Assembly (NCBI RefSeq): GCF_003327285.1
Contig: NZ_KZ848473.1
Span: forward strand, 310,001-374,000
Reading direction: 5' to 3'
Length of the DNA stretch: 64,000 bases
DNA from: Microbacterium sorbitolivorans
GTDB lineage: Bacteria; Actinomycetota; Actinomycetes; Actinomycetales; Microbacteriaceae
The position numbers and the translations under genes are program-made. The notes below the pieces were generated by a model. It was given only the letters and a program-made list of their open reading frames with translations, was not told where the DNA came from and did no database searches. The number at the start of each line of letters is the position of its first letter. The stretch's first letter is position 1. Shown here piece by piece: positions 28,060-37,951 of the stretch.

Positions 28060-28145
28060 GCGCGGGTGGCGGAATAGGTAGACGCGCTAGCTTGAGGTGC
28101 TAGTGCCCGTATTAGGGCGTGGGGGTTCAAGTCCCCCCTCGCGCA
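28060..28145 (+). tRNA. tRNA-Leu (anticodon GAG), copy 1
   Basis: 86 nt. The acceptor stem GCGCGGG pairs with CTCGCGC (one G-U), discriminator A, no encoded CCA. The anticodon loop is TTGAGGT, so the anticodon GAG reads CTC, a major Leu codon in this genome. A long variable arm (TGCCCGTATTAGGGCG) is typical of type II tRNAs, and the T arm is GGGGGTTCAAGTCCCCC. A TGGTAATGTTT element about 50 bp upstream is shared with copy 2. Confidence 0.96.
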
Positions 28146-28151
28146 CAGAGT

Positions 28152-28200
28152 AAAAATGGTCTCTGACCTGGAAATACTTCCAGAGTCAGGGGCCATTTTT
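28152..28200 (+). terminator. Terminator of tRNA-Leu copy 1
   Basis: Imperfect hairpin AAAAATGG...CCATTTTT with inner CTGAC/GTCAG pairing and CTGGAA/TTCCAG at the tip, ending in five T. It begins six bases after the tRNA 3' end. Confidence 0.85.
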
Positions 28201-28234
28201 CGTTGGCGGGGCTCGGGGTGGCCTAGACCGCCGT

Positions 28235-29056
28235 GTGGATGTGTGGGAGAGTCGGGGCGTGCGCCACTCTCAGCCGCTTGATACGCGCCCTGTCCGACGT
28301 GCATGGAGCCTCCTCGGGCTGCGGCTGGGCCTGGTGCTCGGCGTGACGCTCGTGATGTGGCTGATTCTTCGCGCCGCCACCGGCACGGCGGCGTTCCCGC
28401 CGAACACGACGTGGGCGACGCTGGGCCTCCTGCCCGTGAACGCGATCTGTCTGCTCGCCGTGCGCCGCTTCTACCGCGACGAGGGAATCTCGCTCCGCGA
28501 GGCGCTCGGGATCCGGAAGGGGCGCATCGGGCGAGACGTCCTGTGGGGGCTGCTCTGGCTCTTCGTCCTGGCCGTCCCCTTTATGGCGGCGATCTCCGGC
28601 ACGGTGTTCGCGCTCTATGGCGGGGATGCCCCGGCCGCCTTTGAGACTATCTTCTTCGATCCGGCAGAGGAGGAGCCGATGCACCCCGGGGCCCTGCTCG
28701 CCATATCGATCGTGGCGGTCGTGCCCTTCATGCTGATCAACGCACTCACCGAGGAGCTCGTCTTTCGCGGATACGCGCTGGAGGGCATCGCGTCGCGATG
28801 GGGCGGCGCCGCGGCGATCGTCGCGACCGCCGTCGCGTTCGGCGCGCAGCACGTGTTCTTCGCCGCGACAGCGCCCGGCATGCTGGTCTACGCGATCGCC
28901 TTCACCGTCTGGGGCCTGTGTGCCGCGACGATCGTGCGCAGGCAGGGCTGCATCTTTCCGGTGCTGATCGCCCACTGGATCGTGAACGTCATGATGTCGT
29001 CGCCCGCGATCGTCCTCCCGATCCTTCAGCTCGCGGGTGTCAGGCTGGAGTTCTGA
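28235..29056 (+). CDS. CPBP family intramembrane metalloprotease
   Basis: 273 residues, about seven helices. The CAAX-protease/bacteriocin-processing motifs are clear: NALTEELVFRGYAL (Glu-Glu-x3-Arg), FGAQHVFF (His) and HWIVNVM (His-x3-Asn). Such proteins process prenylated or other membrane proteins in eukaryotes and often confer bacteriocin self-immunity in bacteria. GTG 28235 lies five bases after TAGACC; GTG 28259, preceded by GGGAGAG, is an equally good start. Alone downstream of tRNA-Leu. Confidence 0.85.
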   Translation: MDVWESRGVRHSQPLDTRPVRRAWSLLGLRLGLVLGVTLVMWLILRAATGTAAFPPNTTWATLGLLPVNAICLLAVRRFYRDEGISLREALGIRKGRIGRDVLWGLLWLFVLAVPFMAAISGTVFALYGGDAPAAFETIFFDPAEEEPMHPGALLAISIVAVVPFMLINALTEELVFRGYALEGIASRWGGAAAIVATAVAFGAQHVFFAATAPGMLVYAIAFTVWGLCAATIVRRQGCIFPVLIAHWIVNVMMSSPAIVLPILQLAGVRLEF

Positions 29057-29074
29057 GCTCGGCGGTGGAACCGC

Positions 29075-30112
29075 CTAGATGTGGCCCGTGACGTGCATGG
29101 TCGCGAGCGTCGTGCAGGCGACGACGAACGAGAGGATCGCGCCGAGCATGAGCGGCCGGAGACCGGCGGTGCGGATCGCCTTGAGGTCGGTCGAGAGCCC
29201 GATGCCGGCGAGGGCTGTGGCGACGAGGAAGACGCTCACGGTATTCGCTCCGGAGACGACGCTCTCGGGGAGGATCCCCGTTGACGTGATGCCGGCCATG
29301 ATGAGGAAGCCGAAGAGGAACCAGGGGATGAGCGTGAATACCCGCCGGGGAGTCAGGCGCTCGTCGTCACCGTTTCGACGGCCCTCCATCACGGCGAGCG
29401 TCACGCTGATCGGGATGATCATGAGCGTGCGCACGAGCTTGACGACGACGGCGAAACTCAGGGCCGCGGTGCTGAACACGCTCGCGGCGGCGACCACGGA
29501 GCTCGTGTCGTTGACGGCCGTGCCGGCGAAGAGGCCGAAGGAGTGCGGCGTCATTCCGAGGGCGTGACCGATTGTGGGAAAGATGAGCACGGCCAGGATG
29601 TTGAAGAGGAAGACGGTGGAGATCGCGTACGAGATGTCGTGGCTCTTCGCCTTGATGATCGGCGAGACGGCGGCGATCGCCGAGGCGCCGCAGATTCCCG
29701 TGCCGACCCCGATGAGGGTCAGGATGTCGCGCTCGATCCGCAGCGCGCGGCCGATAAGCCACGCGCCGATGAGACACACGGCCAGGGAGCTGAGCATGAC
29801 GGGGAGCGACTCGGCGCCGACCTTGACGATGCTCGCGAGCGAGAGCTGCGTGCCAAGGAGCGCGACCGCGAGCTGCAGCACGAACTTGCCGGAGTAGCCG
29901 ATGCCGGGCGCGAGGCGCCCGGCGGGCCTGCGAATCACCGCGATGATCACGCCGATGATCACGGCCGGGATGGCGGATCCGACGAGCGGGACGACGGATC
30001 CGATGGCGGTGGCAAGCGCGGCGATGCCGACGCACAGCAGGAGGCCGGGCCAGATCTCGCCGGCGAGGGCGCCGAGTCGTCGCGGAAGCGTGGAAACGGG
30101 GGTGAATCGCAT
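29075..30112 (-). CDS. YeiH family putative sulfate/sulfonate exporter (UPF0324)
   Basis: 345 residues, nine to ten helices, with YeiH/PSE family features: VALLGTQLSLASIVKVG, GTGICGASAIAAVSPIIKAK and GLFAGTAVNDTSSVVAA. Members are linked to sulfur-compound export (PSE family) and usually sit beside a LysR regulator, as here. ATG 30112 gives the usual family length; ATG 30139 is possible. Divergent from the LysR gene across a 16-bp near-palindrome. Confidence 0.85.
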   Translation of the reverse strand: MRFTPVSTLPRRLGALAGEIWPGLLLCVGIAALATAIGSVVPLVGSAIPAVIIGVIIAVIRRPAGRLAPGIGYSGKFVLQLAVALLGTQLSLASIVKVGAESLPVMLSSLAVCLIGAWLIGRALRIERDILTLIGVGTGICGASAIAAVSPIIKAKSHDISYAISTVFLFNILAVLIFPTIGHALGMTPHSFGLFAGTAVNDTSSVVAAASVFSTAALSFAVVVKLVRTLMIIPISVTLAVMEGRRNGDDERLTPRRVFTLIPWFLFGFLIMAGITSTGILPESVVSGANTVSVFLVATALAGIGLSTDLKAIRTAGLRPLMLGAILSFVVACTTLATMHVTGHI

Positions 30113-30168
30113 AGAAATGATGGTTTCTCGGGGCGACATGTTCCCGGAAGATCCGTAACTCTTACCCC

Positions 30169-30199
30169 GATACAAAGTGCGCTTGTATCCTGGGATACA
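30169..30199. promoter_or_regulatory. Repeated GTATCC/GGATAC sites between yeiH and lysR
   Basis: Half-sites GATACAA (30169-30175), TTGTATCC (30183-30190) and GGATACA (30193-30199) form alternating inverted repeats, the last two around TG. They overlap the TATCCT -10 box (30186-30191) and the ATG of the LysR gene, so binding would block its leaderless start. TTGTATCC/GGATAC sites recur near 32716 and 32781-32797. Confidence 0.55.
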
Positions 30200-31134
30200 T
30201 GTCATCGCCCACGCTCGTCGACCTGCGCTACTTCGAGGCCTCGGTGCGCACGGGCAGCATTTCTCGAGCCGCGCGCGAGCTCCGTGTCACGCAGCAGGCC
30301 GTCTCGTATCGTGTGCGGGGCCTCGAGCGGATCCTCGGGCTCGATCTCGTCACGCGATCGCCGTTCGGCATCACGCCGACCGAGGCGGGCGAGGCGCTGC
30401 TCGAGGCGTCGCAGGAGGTGCTCGGCGCCGCCGAGCGGCTGGACGTGCTCGCGGCCGCGCTGCGCGGGACCGCGGCGGAGGCGTCGTCGTTCTCGGTCGC
30501 CGCCAGCCAGACGATCGCCTCGCACCTGTTGCCGGGCTGGGTGATGGCGCTCCGGAATAGTCGGCAACAGCGCGGCGCCGCGTCGGTGGCAGTCGGGTTG
30601 CGCACGGCGAATAGCGAAGAGGTGATCGGGCTCGTCCGCGACGGCACCGTCGATCTCGGGTTCATCGAGCAGCCGGACGTGCCGCGAGACCTGGGGAGCG
30701 CGATCGTCGGGGAGGATCACATGCTTGTGGCGGTGCACCCCGATCACCCGTGGGCCTCGCGCGACGGGATCCCGCTCGACGAGCTCGCGCGCGAGGCTCT
30801 CGTCTCGCGGGAGCGGGGAAGTGGTACGCGCGCGACATTCGAGAGCGCGGTGCTCCGCGAGGTGGGAACGGTCGCCGCAGAGCCTGCGCTCGTGCTCGCA
30901 ACCGAGGCCGCCGTGCGATCGGCGGTGGCGACCGGCGTTGCCCCCGCCGTCGTGAGCTGGCTCACGGTACACGACGACGTGCGCCTCCACCGGATGGTTA
31001 CGCTCCCGATCACGCCGGACGCGGTTTCTCGTCCGTTCACGGCGATCTGGCGCGGATCCTCGCGGGATCTGCGCCAGGGTGCGCGGGAGCTCGTCTCGAT
31101 CGCCGCCGCGCACCCCGGCGCTGCCGGCCACTAA
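30199..31134 (+). CDS. LysR-type transcriptional regulator beside yeiH
   Basis: 311 residues. N-terminal LTTR helix-turn-helix (LRYFEASVRTGSISRAARELRV...QAVSYRVRGLE, quoted in part) followed by a periplasmic-binding-like inducer domain with SFSVAASQTIASHLLPGW and the VDLGFIEQP turn. Resembles CysB/CbbR/YeiE relatives of sulfur and anion metabolism. ATG 30199 follows TATCCT by seven bases, so probably leaderless. Likely controls the divergent exporter; its stop overlaps the ccdA stop region. Confidence 0.88.
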   Translation: MSSPTLVDLRYFEASVRTGSISRAARELRVTQQAVSYRVRGLERILGLDLVTRSPFGITPTEAGEALLEASQEVLGAAERLDVLAAALRGTAAEASSFSVAASQTIASHLLPGWVMALRNSRQQRGAASVAVGLRTANSEEVIGLVRDGTVDLGFIEQPDVPRDLGSAIVGEDHMLVAVHPDHPWASRDGIPLDELAREALVSRERGSGTRATFESAVLREVGTVAAEPALVLATEAAVRSAVATGVAPAVVSWLTVHDDVRLHRMVTLPITPDAVSRPFTAIWRGSSRDLRQGARELVSIAAAHPGAAGH

Positions 31135-31970
31135 TCGCGAGCGGCGCCTTCGGGGGTCGTCGCCGATGCGCGCCGCTCGCGGAGGCGGACGGCGAGTAGC
31201 GCGCCGCAGCTGATGACGACCGCGCCGAGGAGCACCCAGAGGTCGGAGACCTTGCCCGCCGCCCCGAGCACCGTGCCCTCGAGGCGCACCTGGTCGGTGG
31301 CGCCGAGGATCCCACCGAGCGAGGTCGTGCCCTGCGTCGCGAGCAGAAAGATCCCGATCCCCATCGTGATTAGGCCGCCGATGAGCCCGGTCCACGTGGT
31401 GCGCCACGCCCCGATCCGAATCTCGCGCGGGCGGACCAACTTCTTGATGCCGGGGATCCGGCCCCAGAGCAGCGCGAGGACGAGGAGCGGCGCGGCCATT
31501 CCCGCCGCGAAGACGAGCAACACGAGGCCTCCGTAGAGCGCGTTCGCGCCCATCGCGGCGTAGGTTAGCACGGCGCCGAGGAGCGGCCCCGCGCACACCC
31601 CGGCGAGGCCGTAGACCGTGCCGAGCGCATACACCGACGCCCCCGACGTGCCGTCGAGCCCCGACGCGCCGGGCAGCCGGAGGAATGGCAGGTTCAGCAC
31701 CATGATCAGGCCGAGAACGATCACCACGATCGAGGCAACCGTTATGAAGACGAACCGGTACTCGTTGATGAACGCGCCCACCGTCCCCGCGAGCATTCCG
31801 AGGGGGACGAGCGTCGTGATGAGCCCGAGGTAGAAGACGCCGGTGCGCGAGACGACCTGCCGGGTCGATGTGAATGCGTACGAGAAGAAGGCGGGGAGGA
31901 GCATCACCGAGCACGGGCTCAGCAGCGTGAGGATTCCGCCCAGGAGGGCGCCAAGAAGGCCGATACTCAT
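31131..31970 (-). CDS. CcdA/DsbD-like membrane thiol-redox transporter
   Basis: 279 residues with six to seven helices. One redox Cys lies in helix 1 (GILTLLSPCSVMLLPAF) and another in the fourth helix (GLAGVCAGPLLGAVL), the paired Cys of CcdA/DsbD. It carries reducing power from cytoplasmic thioredoxin to the outside. It starts 10 bp after the DsbA-like gene ends, so the two form a reductant-delivery pair. No cytochrome c maturation genes are adjacent. Confidence 0.87.
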   Translation of the reverse strand: MSIGLLGALLGGILTLLSPCSVMLLPAFFSYAFTSTRQVVSRTGVFYLGLITTLVPLGMLAGTVGAFINEYRFVFITVASIVVIVLGLIMVLNLPFLRLPGASGLDGTSGASVYALGTVYGLAGVCAGPLLGAVLTYAAMGANALYGGLVLLVFAAGMAAPLLVLALLWGRIPGIKKLVRPREIRIGAWRTTWTGLIGGLITMGIGIFLLATQGTTSLGGILGATDQVRLEGTVLGAAGKVSDLWVLLGAVVISCGALLAVRLRERRASATTPEGAARD

Positions 31971-31979
31971 GCCGGAGGC

Positions 31980-32711
31980 TTACTTCTGCGTGTTCGCGAG
32001 GGCCGAGTCCAGGAACTGGCGGAAGTTCTCGATGGGCTGCGCACCGGATAGCGCCGTACCGTCGGCCACGAAGAACGGAACGCTATTGACCCCGAGCTGC
32101 TGCGCGTATGTCGTGCTCTGCGCGACCTCCTCCGCGAGCGTCGGGTCATCGAGATCGCTCTCGAACTGATCCAGGTCGGCGACCCCGGCCGACTTCGCGA
32201 AGCCGATCAGCTTCTCGCGCGGCATGTCCGGGTGTCCGTCTTCGGGGGCGTTCGCGTAGACCGTCGTCAGGAACTCGGCGTACTTTCCCTGACGACCCGC
32301 CGCGCGCGCCGCGACGGCGGCCGCGGTCGAGTCTTCGCCGAAGAACGAGACATCGTTGACTTCAATCCTGACCTGTCCCGAGTCGACGTACTCGGTCACG
32401 ACCTCGGGAAGCGTGTCGCGGCTATAGACGGCGCAGAACGGGCAACGCATGTCGGTCCACTCGACCAGCACGAGGGGTGCGTCGATGTCGCCGATCGCCA
32501 TGGGGTCGTCCGCATCGTTGCGGATGTAGTCGGGCTGGGTGGGCGCCGTCGTCGCCGTCTGCCCGGCGGCGTTTGTCGGCTTCGAGGCGCCCTGGGTCGT
32601 GAACTGCGCGAACAGGGCGATAGCGAGGAAGATGCTCACTCCGAGAAGAGAGAACATCAGCATCTGAAGGCGCCTGTACTTCTTGCAGGGAACCGTTTCT
32701 GCGCGTGACAT
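31980..32711 (-). CDS. Membrane-anchored DsbA-like thioredoxin-fold protein
   Basis: 243 residues. One N-terminal anchor helix (LQMLMFSLLGVSIFLAIALFA, partly shown) and an extracytoplasmic thioredoxin fold with catalytic CPFC in EWTDMRCPFCAVYSRDTLP and the cis-Pro loop GVNSVPFFVADG. The DsbA/Com1-like inserted helical domain is present. It probably makes, breaks or shuffles disulfides on the outer face with CcdA. ATG 32711 lies six bases after TATCCT (32720-32715), so probably leaderless. Confidence 0.87.
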   Translation of the reverse strand: MSRAETVPCKKYRRLQMLMFSLLGVSIFLAIALFAQFTTQGASKPTNAAGQTATTAPTQPDYIRNDADDPMAIGDIDAPLVLVEWTDMRCPFCAVYSRDTLPEVVTEYVDSGQVRIEVNDVSFFGEDSTAAAVAARAAGRQGKYAEFLTTVYANAPEDGHPDMPREKLIGFAKSAGVADLDQFESDLDDPTLAEEVAQSTTYAQQLGVNSVPFFVADGTALSGAQPIENFRQFLDSALANTQK

Positions 32712-32714
32712 ACC

Positions 32715-32797
32715 CGTAGGATACAAGAGAAGTCCTAGCTGGCGTCTGGGCGACCAGCTCCGGTCGGGGCAGTGCAGGTTGGATACTTGTTGTATCC
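32715..32797. promoter_or_regulatory. Second set of GGATAC/GTATCC repeats, dsbA-gntR intergenic region
   Basis: GGATACAA begins at 32715 over the dsbA start region. GGATAC (32781-32786) and GTATCC (32792-32797) form a perfect 6-bp inverted repeat with spacer TTGTT in front of the gntR gene. FadR-type GntR proteins often bind sites with a TTGTA...TACAA core, so the adjacent GntR product is a candidate binder. The sites resemble those at 30169-30199. Confidence 0.5.
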
Positions 32798-32836
32798 CCG
32801 TTGCGTGAGCTGGCGGGGCGAGGAAGGGGCGAGACC

Positions 32837-33493
32837 GTGGCGTCAGAGACCGAGAGCGCGGCCACCCGTGCGTACACGCACATCCGCGATGGGATCATCG
32901 AGGGGCGCTACGAGACGGGCACGATGCTGGGCGAGGCGGGGCTCGCGGCCGAGCTGTCGGTGAGCAGGACCCCGATTCGGGCGGCGCTCGTTCGCCTGCA
33001 AGAGGAGCAGTGGATCACGATCTACCCGCGTCGCGGCGCGCTCGTTCGCGGCCTCAGCGAGCGCGAGCTGACCGATCTTGCGGACGCACGCTACGTTCTG
33101 GAATCGGCGGCGATTCAGCGAGCCGATGCGCCGCAGATCACGCACCTCGCCGCGCGGCTCACCGAGCAGATCGCCGAGCAACAGGCGGCGTTCGAAGCGG
33201 AAGACATCGCGCGCTTTGTGGAGCTGACGACCGCGTTTCATCGCTCGTTCGTCGAGGTCGGCGGAAACGGCGTGCTGCTCGAGCTGAGCGACCGCCTCGC
33301 CGACCGCCAGCGCTACATGCTCTTCAAGATCGGCCCGACTCTGCTTCAGCGATGCGAGTCGATCCTGGAAGAACATCGCCAGCTCGTCGCGGCGCTCGAC
33401 GATGTCGACTCCGCGCGGTTCTCCGAGACGCTGCGGGGCCACATCAACGACGTGCACACCGAGCGCCTGGCCGCGCTCGCGCCGCTCGACTAA
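32837..33493 (+). CDS. GntR-family regulator with FCD ligand domain
   Basis: 218 residues. N-terminal wHTH (AYTHIRDGIIEGRYETGTMLGEAGLAAEL...SRTPIRAALVRLQ) and an all-helical FCD domain whose metal-ligand positions are visible as DARYVLE, ...TTAFHRSFV (His), HRQL and HIND near the end. FCD regulators respond to carboxylate metabolites. GTG 32837 with AGGAAGGGG 7 bp upstream is preferred; TTG 32801 would add 12 residues. Likely autoregulates via the repeat at 32781-32797. Confidence 0.86.
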   Translation: MASETESAATRAYTHIRDGIIEGRYETGTMLGEAGLAAELSVSRTPIRAALVRLQEEQWITIYPRRGALVRGLSERELTDLADARYVLESAAIQRADAPQITHLAARLTEQIAEQQAAFEAEDIARFVELTTAFHRSFVEVGGNGVLLELSDRLADRQRYMLFKIGPTLLQRCESILEEHRQLVAALDDVDSARFSETLRGHINDVHTERLAALAPLD

Positions 33494-33499
33494 CGGGCG

Positions 33500-33898
33500 T
33501 CAGGCCTGGGCGGGCCCGACGAGTCCAAACGCCTCCAGCTCGGGCTCCTCGAGCAGGCGCGACCGGATCATGAATCGCTTTCCCGTCGGGCTCTCGACGC
33601 TGAAGCCCGCGCCCCTGCCATCGACAACGTCGATCGTGAGGTGCGTGAACTTCCAATACTCGAATTGGCTCGCCGACATGAACACCTCGATCGGCTTGTC
33701 GAGACCGACGTGAATCTCGCCGAGACGTACGTCGCCGGGGCCCGTTATGAACATGCCGACGGGGTAACACATCGGCGAGGATCCGTCGCAACAGCCACCG
33801 GACTGATGGAACATGAGCGGCCCGTGCTGCGCCGTGAGGTCCCGCAGCAACGCCGCGGCCTCCTCGGAGACATCGACGCGGGAGTATGACTCAGACAT
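33500..33898 (-). CDS. DUF779 protein associated with aldehyde dehydrogenase
   Basis: 132 residues with the family block MFHQSGGCCDGSSPMCYP near residue 30 (three Cys likely binding metal) and IDVVDGRGAGFSVESP toward the end. DUF779 genes are usually neighbours of an ExaC-type aldehyde dehydrogenase, as here (79 bp downstream of it). Biochemical role unknown. AAGGAGGAG precedes ATG. Confidence 0.88.
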   Translation of the reverse strand: MSESYSRVDVSEEAAALLRDLTAQHGPLMFHQSGGCCDGSSPMCYPVGMFITGPGDVRLGEIHVGLDKPIEVFMSASQFEYWKFTHLTIDVVDGRGAGFSVESPTGKRFMIRSRLLEEPELEAFGLVGPAQA

Positions 33899-33977
33899 AG
33901 CTCCTCCTTCGAGAGCGAGCCAAGCGAAAGGCCATGCCGGGGCGGGTGATGGTCACCGCCCCGGCACGGCGCGTGGA

Positions 33978-35501
<1,524 letters not shown>

Positions 35502-35589
35502 GGCAGTCTCCTTTGACATGCACTCTCCCGCGGGAGGGTGCCCCGCGGTGATCCAGACACTACGCCTCGCAACGTTGCATCGGGTTGCC

Positions 35590-36888
35590 TCAGCCGAGGT
35601 TCTCCAGACGGGCGACGATGCCCGCGCGCCGCGGCGATCTCGGCGGCAGCATGCGGAGGAGTTGCGCCAGCGCGTCGGCGTCGCCGGATCCGAGATCGGA
35701 ATCGACGTAGTCGAGGAGGGTGTCGACGCTCGCCTCGGTGAGGAGGGTTTCCCGCAGTGACGCGCGGATGTCGTCGCGCAGGGCCTCGACGCCCGGCGCG
35801 TGCGAGCCCGGAAGCACCTCGCCGCGGAGCGTCGCGAGCGCGATGCGATGCGCGCCTCGCGCCACGAGCGTGAGCACCTGCTGCGCGTCGGTCTCGACGG
35901 GGCGGATCCGGTAGGGCCGCGATTCGGGGACGATCAGGGGCGCGCGGCGCTCGAGGAAACGGCGGAGCCGCACCATCTCGGGGCGTAGCGTGCCGATCGC
36001 GGCGGCGTCGCCGTAGACGAGCTCCGCGAGGTGCTCGGCCGTGAGGCCCTGGCGGTGCACCGCGAGCATGAGGAGGATCTCGGCGTGGCGCAGCCCGAGC
36101 GCCACGGTCGATTCCTCGGATCCGGATCCGACCGTGAGGAGCGCGCGGTCGCGACCGAGGACGCTCAGGGAGGCGCGATCGGCCGCGCGCGGGCGCCGAC
36201 GGGCGGGCGGCGCGTCGCGCACGTTCGCGGCGCGGATCCGGGCGACGAGGAGTTCGTTCTCGACGGCGCGCGCGGTCGCGTTCACGAGCATCTGCGCCTG
36301 GGGCGTCGCCGCCTCGTCGCCACCCGTGACGTCGATCACGCCCAGCAGCCGGCCTGACTCGGTGTCGCGGATCGGCGCGGCCGTGCACGACCACGGGCGC
36401 ACGAGGCGGTTGAAGTGCTCGGATCCGCGCACCTGAACCGAACGGCCGAGCGCGAGCGCCGTGCCGGGCGCCGCCGTGCCGACGTGTTCCTCGGCCCAAT
36501 TGGCGCCCTCGACGAACCCCATCGCGCCGACGCGGGCGCGGAGGTCGTGGTCGCCCTCGACCCAGAGCAGGCGCCCGGAGGCATCGCCGAGCGCGACGAC
36601 CACGCCCGAATCGTCGTCGGATCCGGGGAGGAGCAGGCTGCGGACGAGCGGGAGGGCGCCCGCGAGCGGGTGGGCCGAGCGATACGCCTCGAGCTCCGCG
36701 CCCTCGAGGTCGAGGGGCGGGAACGCCTCCGACGCGACGGATCCGCTGAGCGCGCGCGACCACGACGCCCTCACGAGCGGGCGCACCGCCGTGAGGGCGT
36801 CGAGGTTTCCGGCGAGCAGCTCGTCGTGCGCGCGCTCGATCTCGGCGCGCGAGGCCCGGGTGGGCTCGGCCAACCACGGAGAAGTCAT
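35590..36888 (-). CDS. GAF-domain regulator (AcoR-like without the AAA domain)
   Basis: 432 residues. The N-terminal half matches the AcoR sensor region: [41 protein letters not shown] (short core [11 protein letters not shown]), [14 protein letters not shown], and GVIDVTGG. The C-terminal half has a winged-helix-like stretch ([30 protein letters not shown]) instead of the sigma54-interacting AAA module. It likely senses an aldehyde or acetoin-like compound and controls the ALDH gene 88 bp downstream. TAGACT on the minus strand near 36930 may be its promoter. Confidence 0.82.
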   Translation of the reverse strand: MTSPWLAEPTRASRAEIERAHDELLAGNLDALTAVRPLVRASWSRALSGSVASEAFPPLDLEGAELEAYRSAHPLAGALPLVRSLLLPGSDDDSGVVVALGDASGRLLWVEGDHDLRARVGAMGFVEGANWAEEHVGTAAPGTALALGRSVQVRGSEHFNRLVRPWSCTAAPIRDTESGRLLGVIDVTGGDEAATPQAQMLVNATARAVENELLVARIRAANVRDAPPARRRPRAADRASLSVLGRDRALLTVGSGSEESTVALGLRHAEILLMLAVHRQGLTAEHLAELVYGDAAAIGTLRPEMVRLRRFLERRAPLIVPESRPYRIRPVETDAQQVLTLVARGAHRIALATLRGEVLPGSHAPGVEALRDDIRASLRETLLTEASVDTLLDYVDSDLGSGDADALAQLLRMLPPRSPRRAGIVARLENLG

Positions 36889-36977
36889 GGCACCCCATCC
36901 TCATCGAGGGAGTAAACAACTGGTGCCAGTCTAGGGCGGGTGGGGCAGGCTCGGCCCGCCCCACCCGCCGGGCCCGG

Positions 36978-37478
36978 TTACTCGGCCGTCACGCTCTCGA
37001 TGAAGCCGAGCGTGCGCAGTGCGAGCTGCTCGATGCGTCGCACGCGCGCGGCTCCCATGTCGTAGCCGTCGTAGGGGAGCGGCGGATCCTTTCGCACGTT
37101 GTGTGAGCACTCGAAGTCGAGGCAGGCGAGGATCCCGACCGTCGCGCCGCGGCGGCCTGCCGCTCCGGCGCGCTTCGCGGCCCAGAGGACGACGTCGTTC
37201 GGCAGCCGCACGTCGCGGCACCAATTGCACATGGCGCGCGAGTTCGGGGTCGCCTCGGCCTGCGTGAGGGCAACGCCGATGAGGTCTCCATCGAGCGTCG
37301 GCACGACGACATACGCGCGGCGCGCGAACTTCGGGTCGCGCCAGCCGTAGAAGTCGAGCGCGGCCCAGTCGGCCTCGGTCATCTGCTCGAACGACTCGGG
37401 CAACGCCATGTCTTTGATGGTCTTGCGCGAGGCGTTGACAAAGGAGGATCGGATGGTGGTTTCGGTGAGGGAATGCAT
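36978..37478 (-). CDS. FBP-family protein, EF-G-binding/FusB-like zinc finger
   Basis: 166 residues. The C-terminal treble-clef half has zinc ligands CNWCRDV and LACLDFECSHNVRKD, and the N-terminal half LTETTIRSSFVNASR is helical. This is the FBP domain pattern shared with EF-G-binding proteins such as FusB, which rescue EF-G from fusidic acid. Whether this one confers resistance is unknown. GAAAGG lies just upstream of ATG 37478, inside a possible base-pairing arm with the upstream leader region. Confidence 0.8.
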   Translation of the reverse strand: MHSLTETTIRSSFVNASRKTIKDMALPESFEQMTEADWAALDFYGWRDPKFARRAYVVVPTLDGDLIGVALTQAEATPNSRAMCNWCRDVRLPNDVVLWAAKRAGAAGRRGATVGILACLDFECSHNVRKDPPLPYDGYDMGAARVRRIEQLALRTLGFIESVTAE

Positions 37479-37795
37479 GGCTGACGCCTTTCGGAGGGCA
37501 TGCGCTCGCCGCGTGCCCTCGTAGTGAGGAGAATTCTGGGTTCGACAAAGTCCGCCGTGTCACGATGGTCGCGGCACGGGGGAGCGCGTCAGCTACTCAC
37601 CGTCGGCGAGGATCTCGCCGACGACCTCCTGGCGCTGTGCATACAGCTCTCGAAAACTCACGTGTGACACTTTACGCCGCAACGCCTGAAAGCGCGCGAC
37701 GCGCCCGGCCGACCGGCCGCGTGCGGGCGGTCGGCACTGTGGTAATGTTTTCCCTTGGTTCGAAAAGTGTTCAACTGATCGGATCGACACCCAAT
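37479..37795. other. 317-bp gap between FBP gene and tRNA-Leu copy 2
   Basis: Holds, on the minus strand, the FBP leader with a small leaderless ORF (37593-37661), the hairpin GTCGGCGAG-GAT-CTCGCCGAC (37602-37622 region), and an 8-base arm GCTGACGC that is complementary to bases beside the FBP ribosome site. On the plus strand, TGGTAATGTTTT near 37740 resembles the element before tRNA-Leu copy 1 and is probably the tRNA promoter. Confidence 0.5.
37593..37661 (-). CDS. Possible 22-residue leader peptide of the FBP gene
   Basis: GTG 37661 lies seven bases after TAAAGT (37674-37669). The peptide begins MSFRELYAQRQEVVG and ends at TAG 37593. Third codon positions are GC-rich, unlike random intergenic DNA. 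A perfect 9-bp-arm hairpin lies inside its last codons, and its stop codon begins an arm able to pair near the FBP ribosome site. It may be an attenuation leader; it could instead be a gene remnant. Confidence 0.4.
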   Translation of the reverse strand: MSFRELYAQRQEVVGEILADGE

Positions 37796-37881
37796 GCGCG
37801 GGTGGCGGAATAGGTAGACGCGCTAGCTTGAGGTGCTAGTGCCCGTATTAGGGCGTGGGGGTTCAAGTCCCCCCTCGCGCA
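37796..37881 (+). tRNA. tRNA-Leu (anticodon GAG), copy 2
   Basis: 86 nt, identical base for base to the gene at 28060-28145; identity extends one base upstream and five downstream (37795-37886). Same anticodon GAG and type II variable arm. Followed by its own terminator of different sequence. Confidence 0.96.
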
Positions 37882-37890
37882 CAGAGAAAT

Positions 37891-37936
37891 TGACCCCTGA
37901 CCTGGGATTTCATCCCGAAGGTCAGGGGTCATTTTT
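37891..37936 (+). terminator. Terminator of tRNA-Leu copy 2
   Basis: Perfect 13-bp arms TGACCCCTGACCT (37891-37903) and its complement (37919-37931), extended by GGGAT/ATCCC at the tip, ending in TTTTT. It begins ten bases after the tRNA and ends before the convergent FAD-reductase gene. Confidence 0.9.
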
Positions 37937-37951
37937 GCGTTGTTCGACGGG

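Noticed and set aside
37593..37790. Longer 65-codon form of the FBP leader ORF
   Set aside because: The extra N-terminal part runs across the tRNA promoter region and upstream of the -10 box; the 22-codon form is more likely if any is real.
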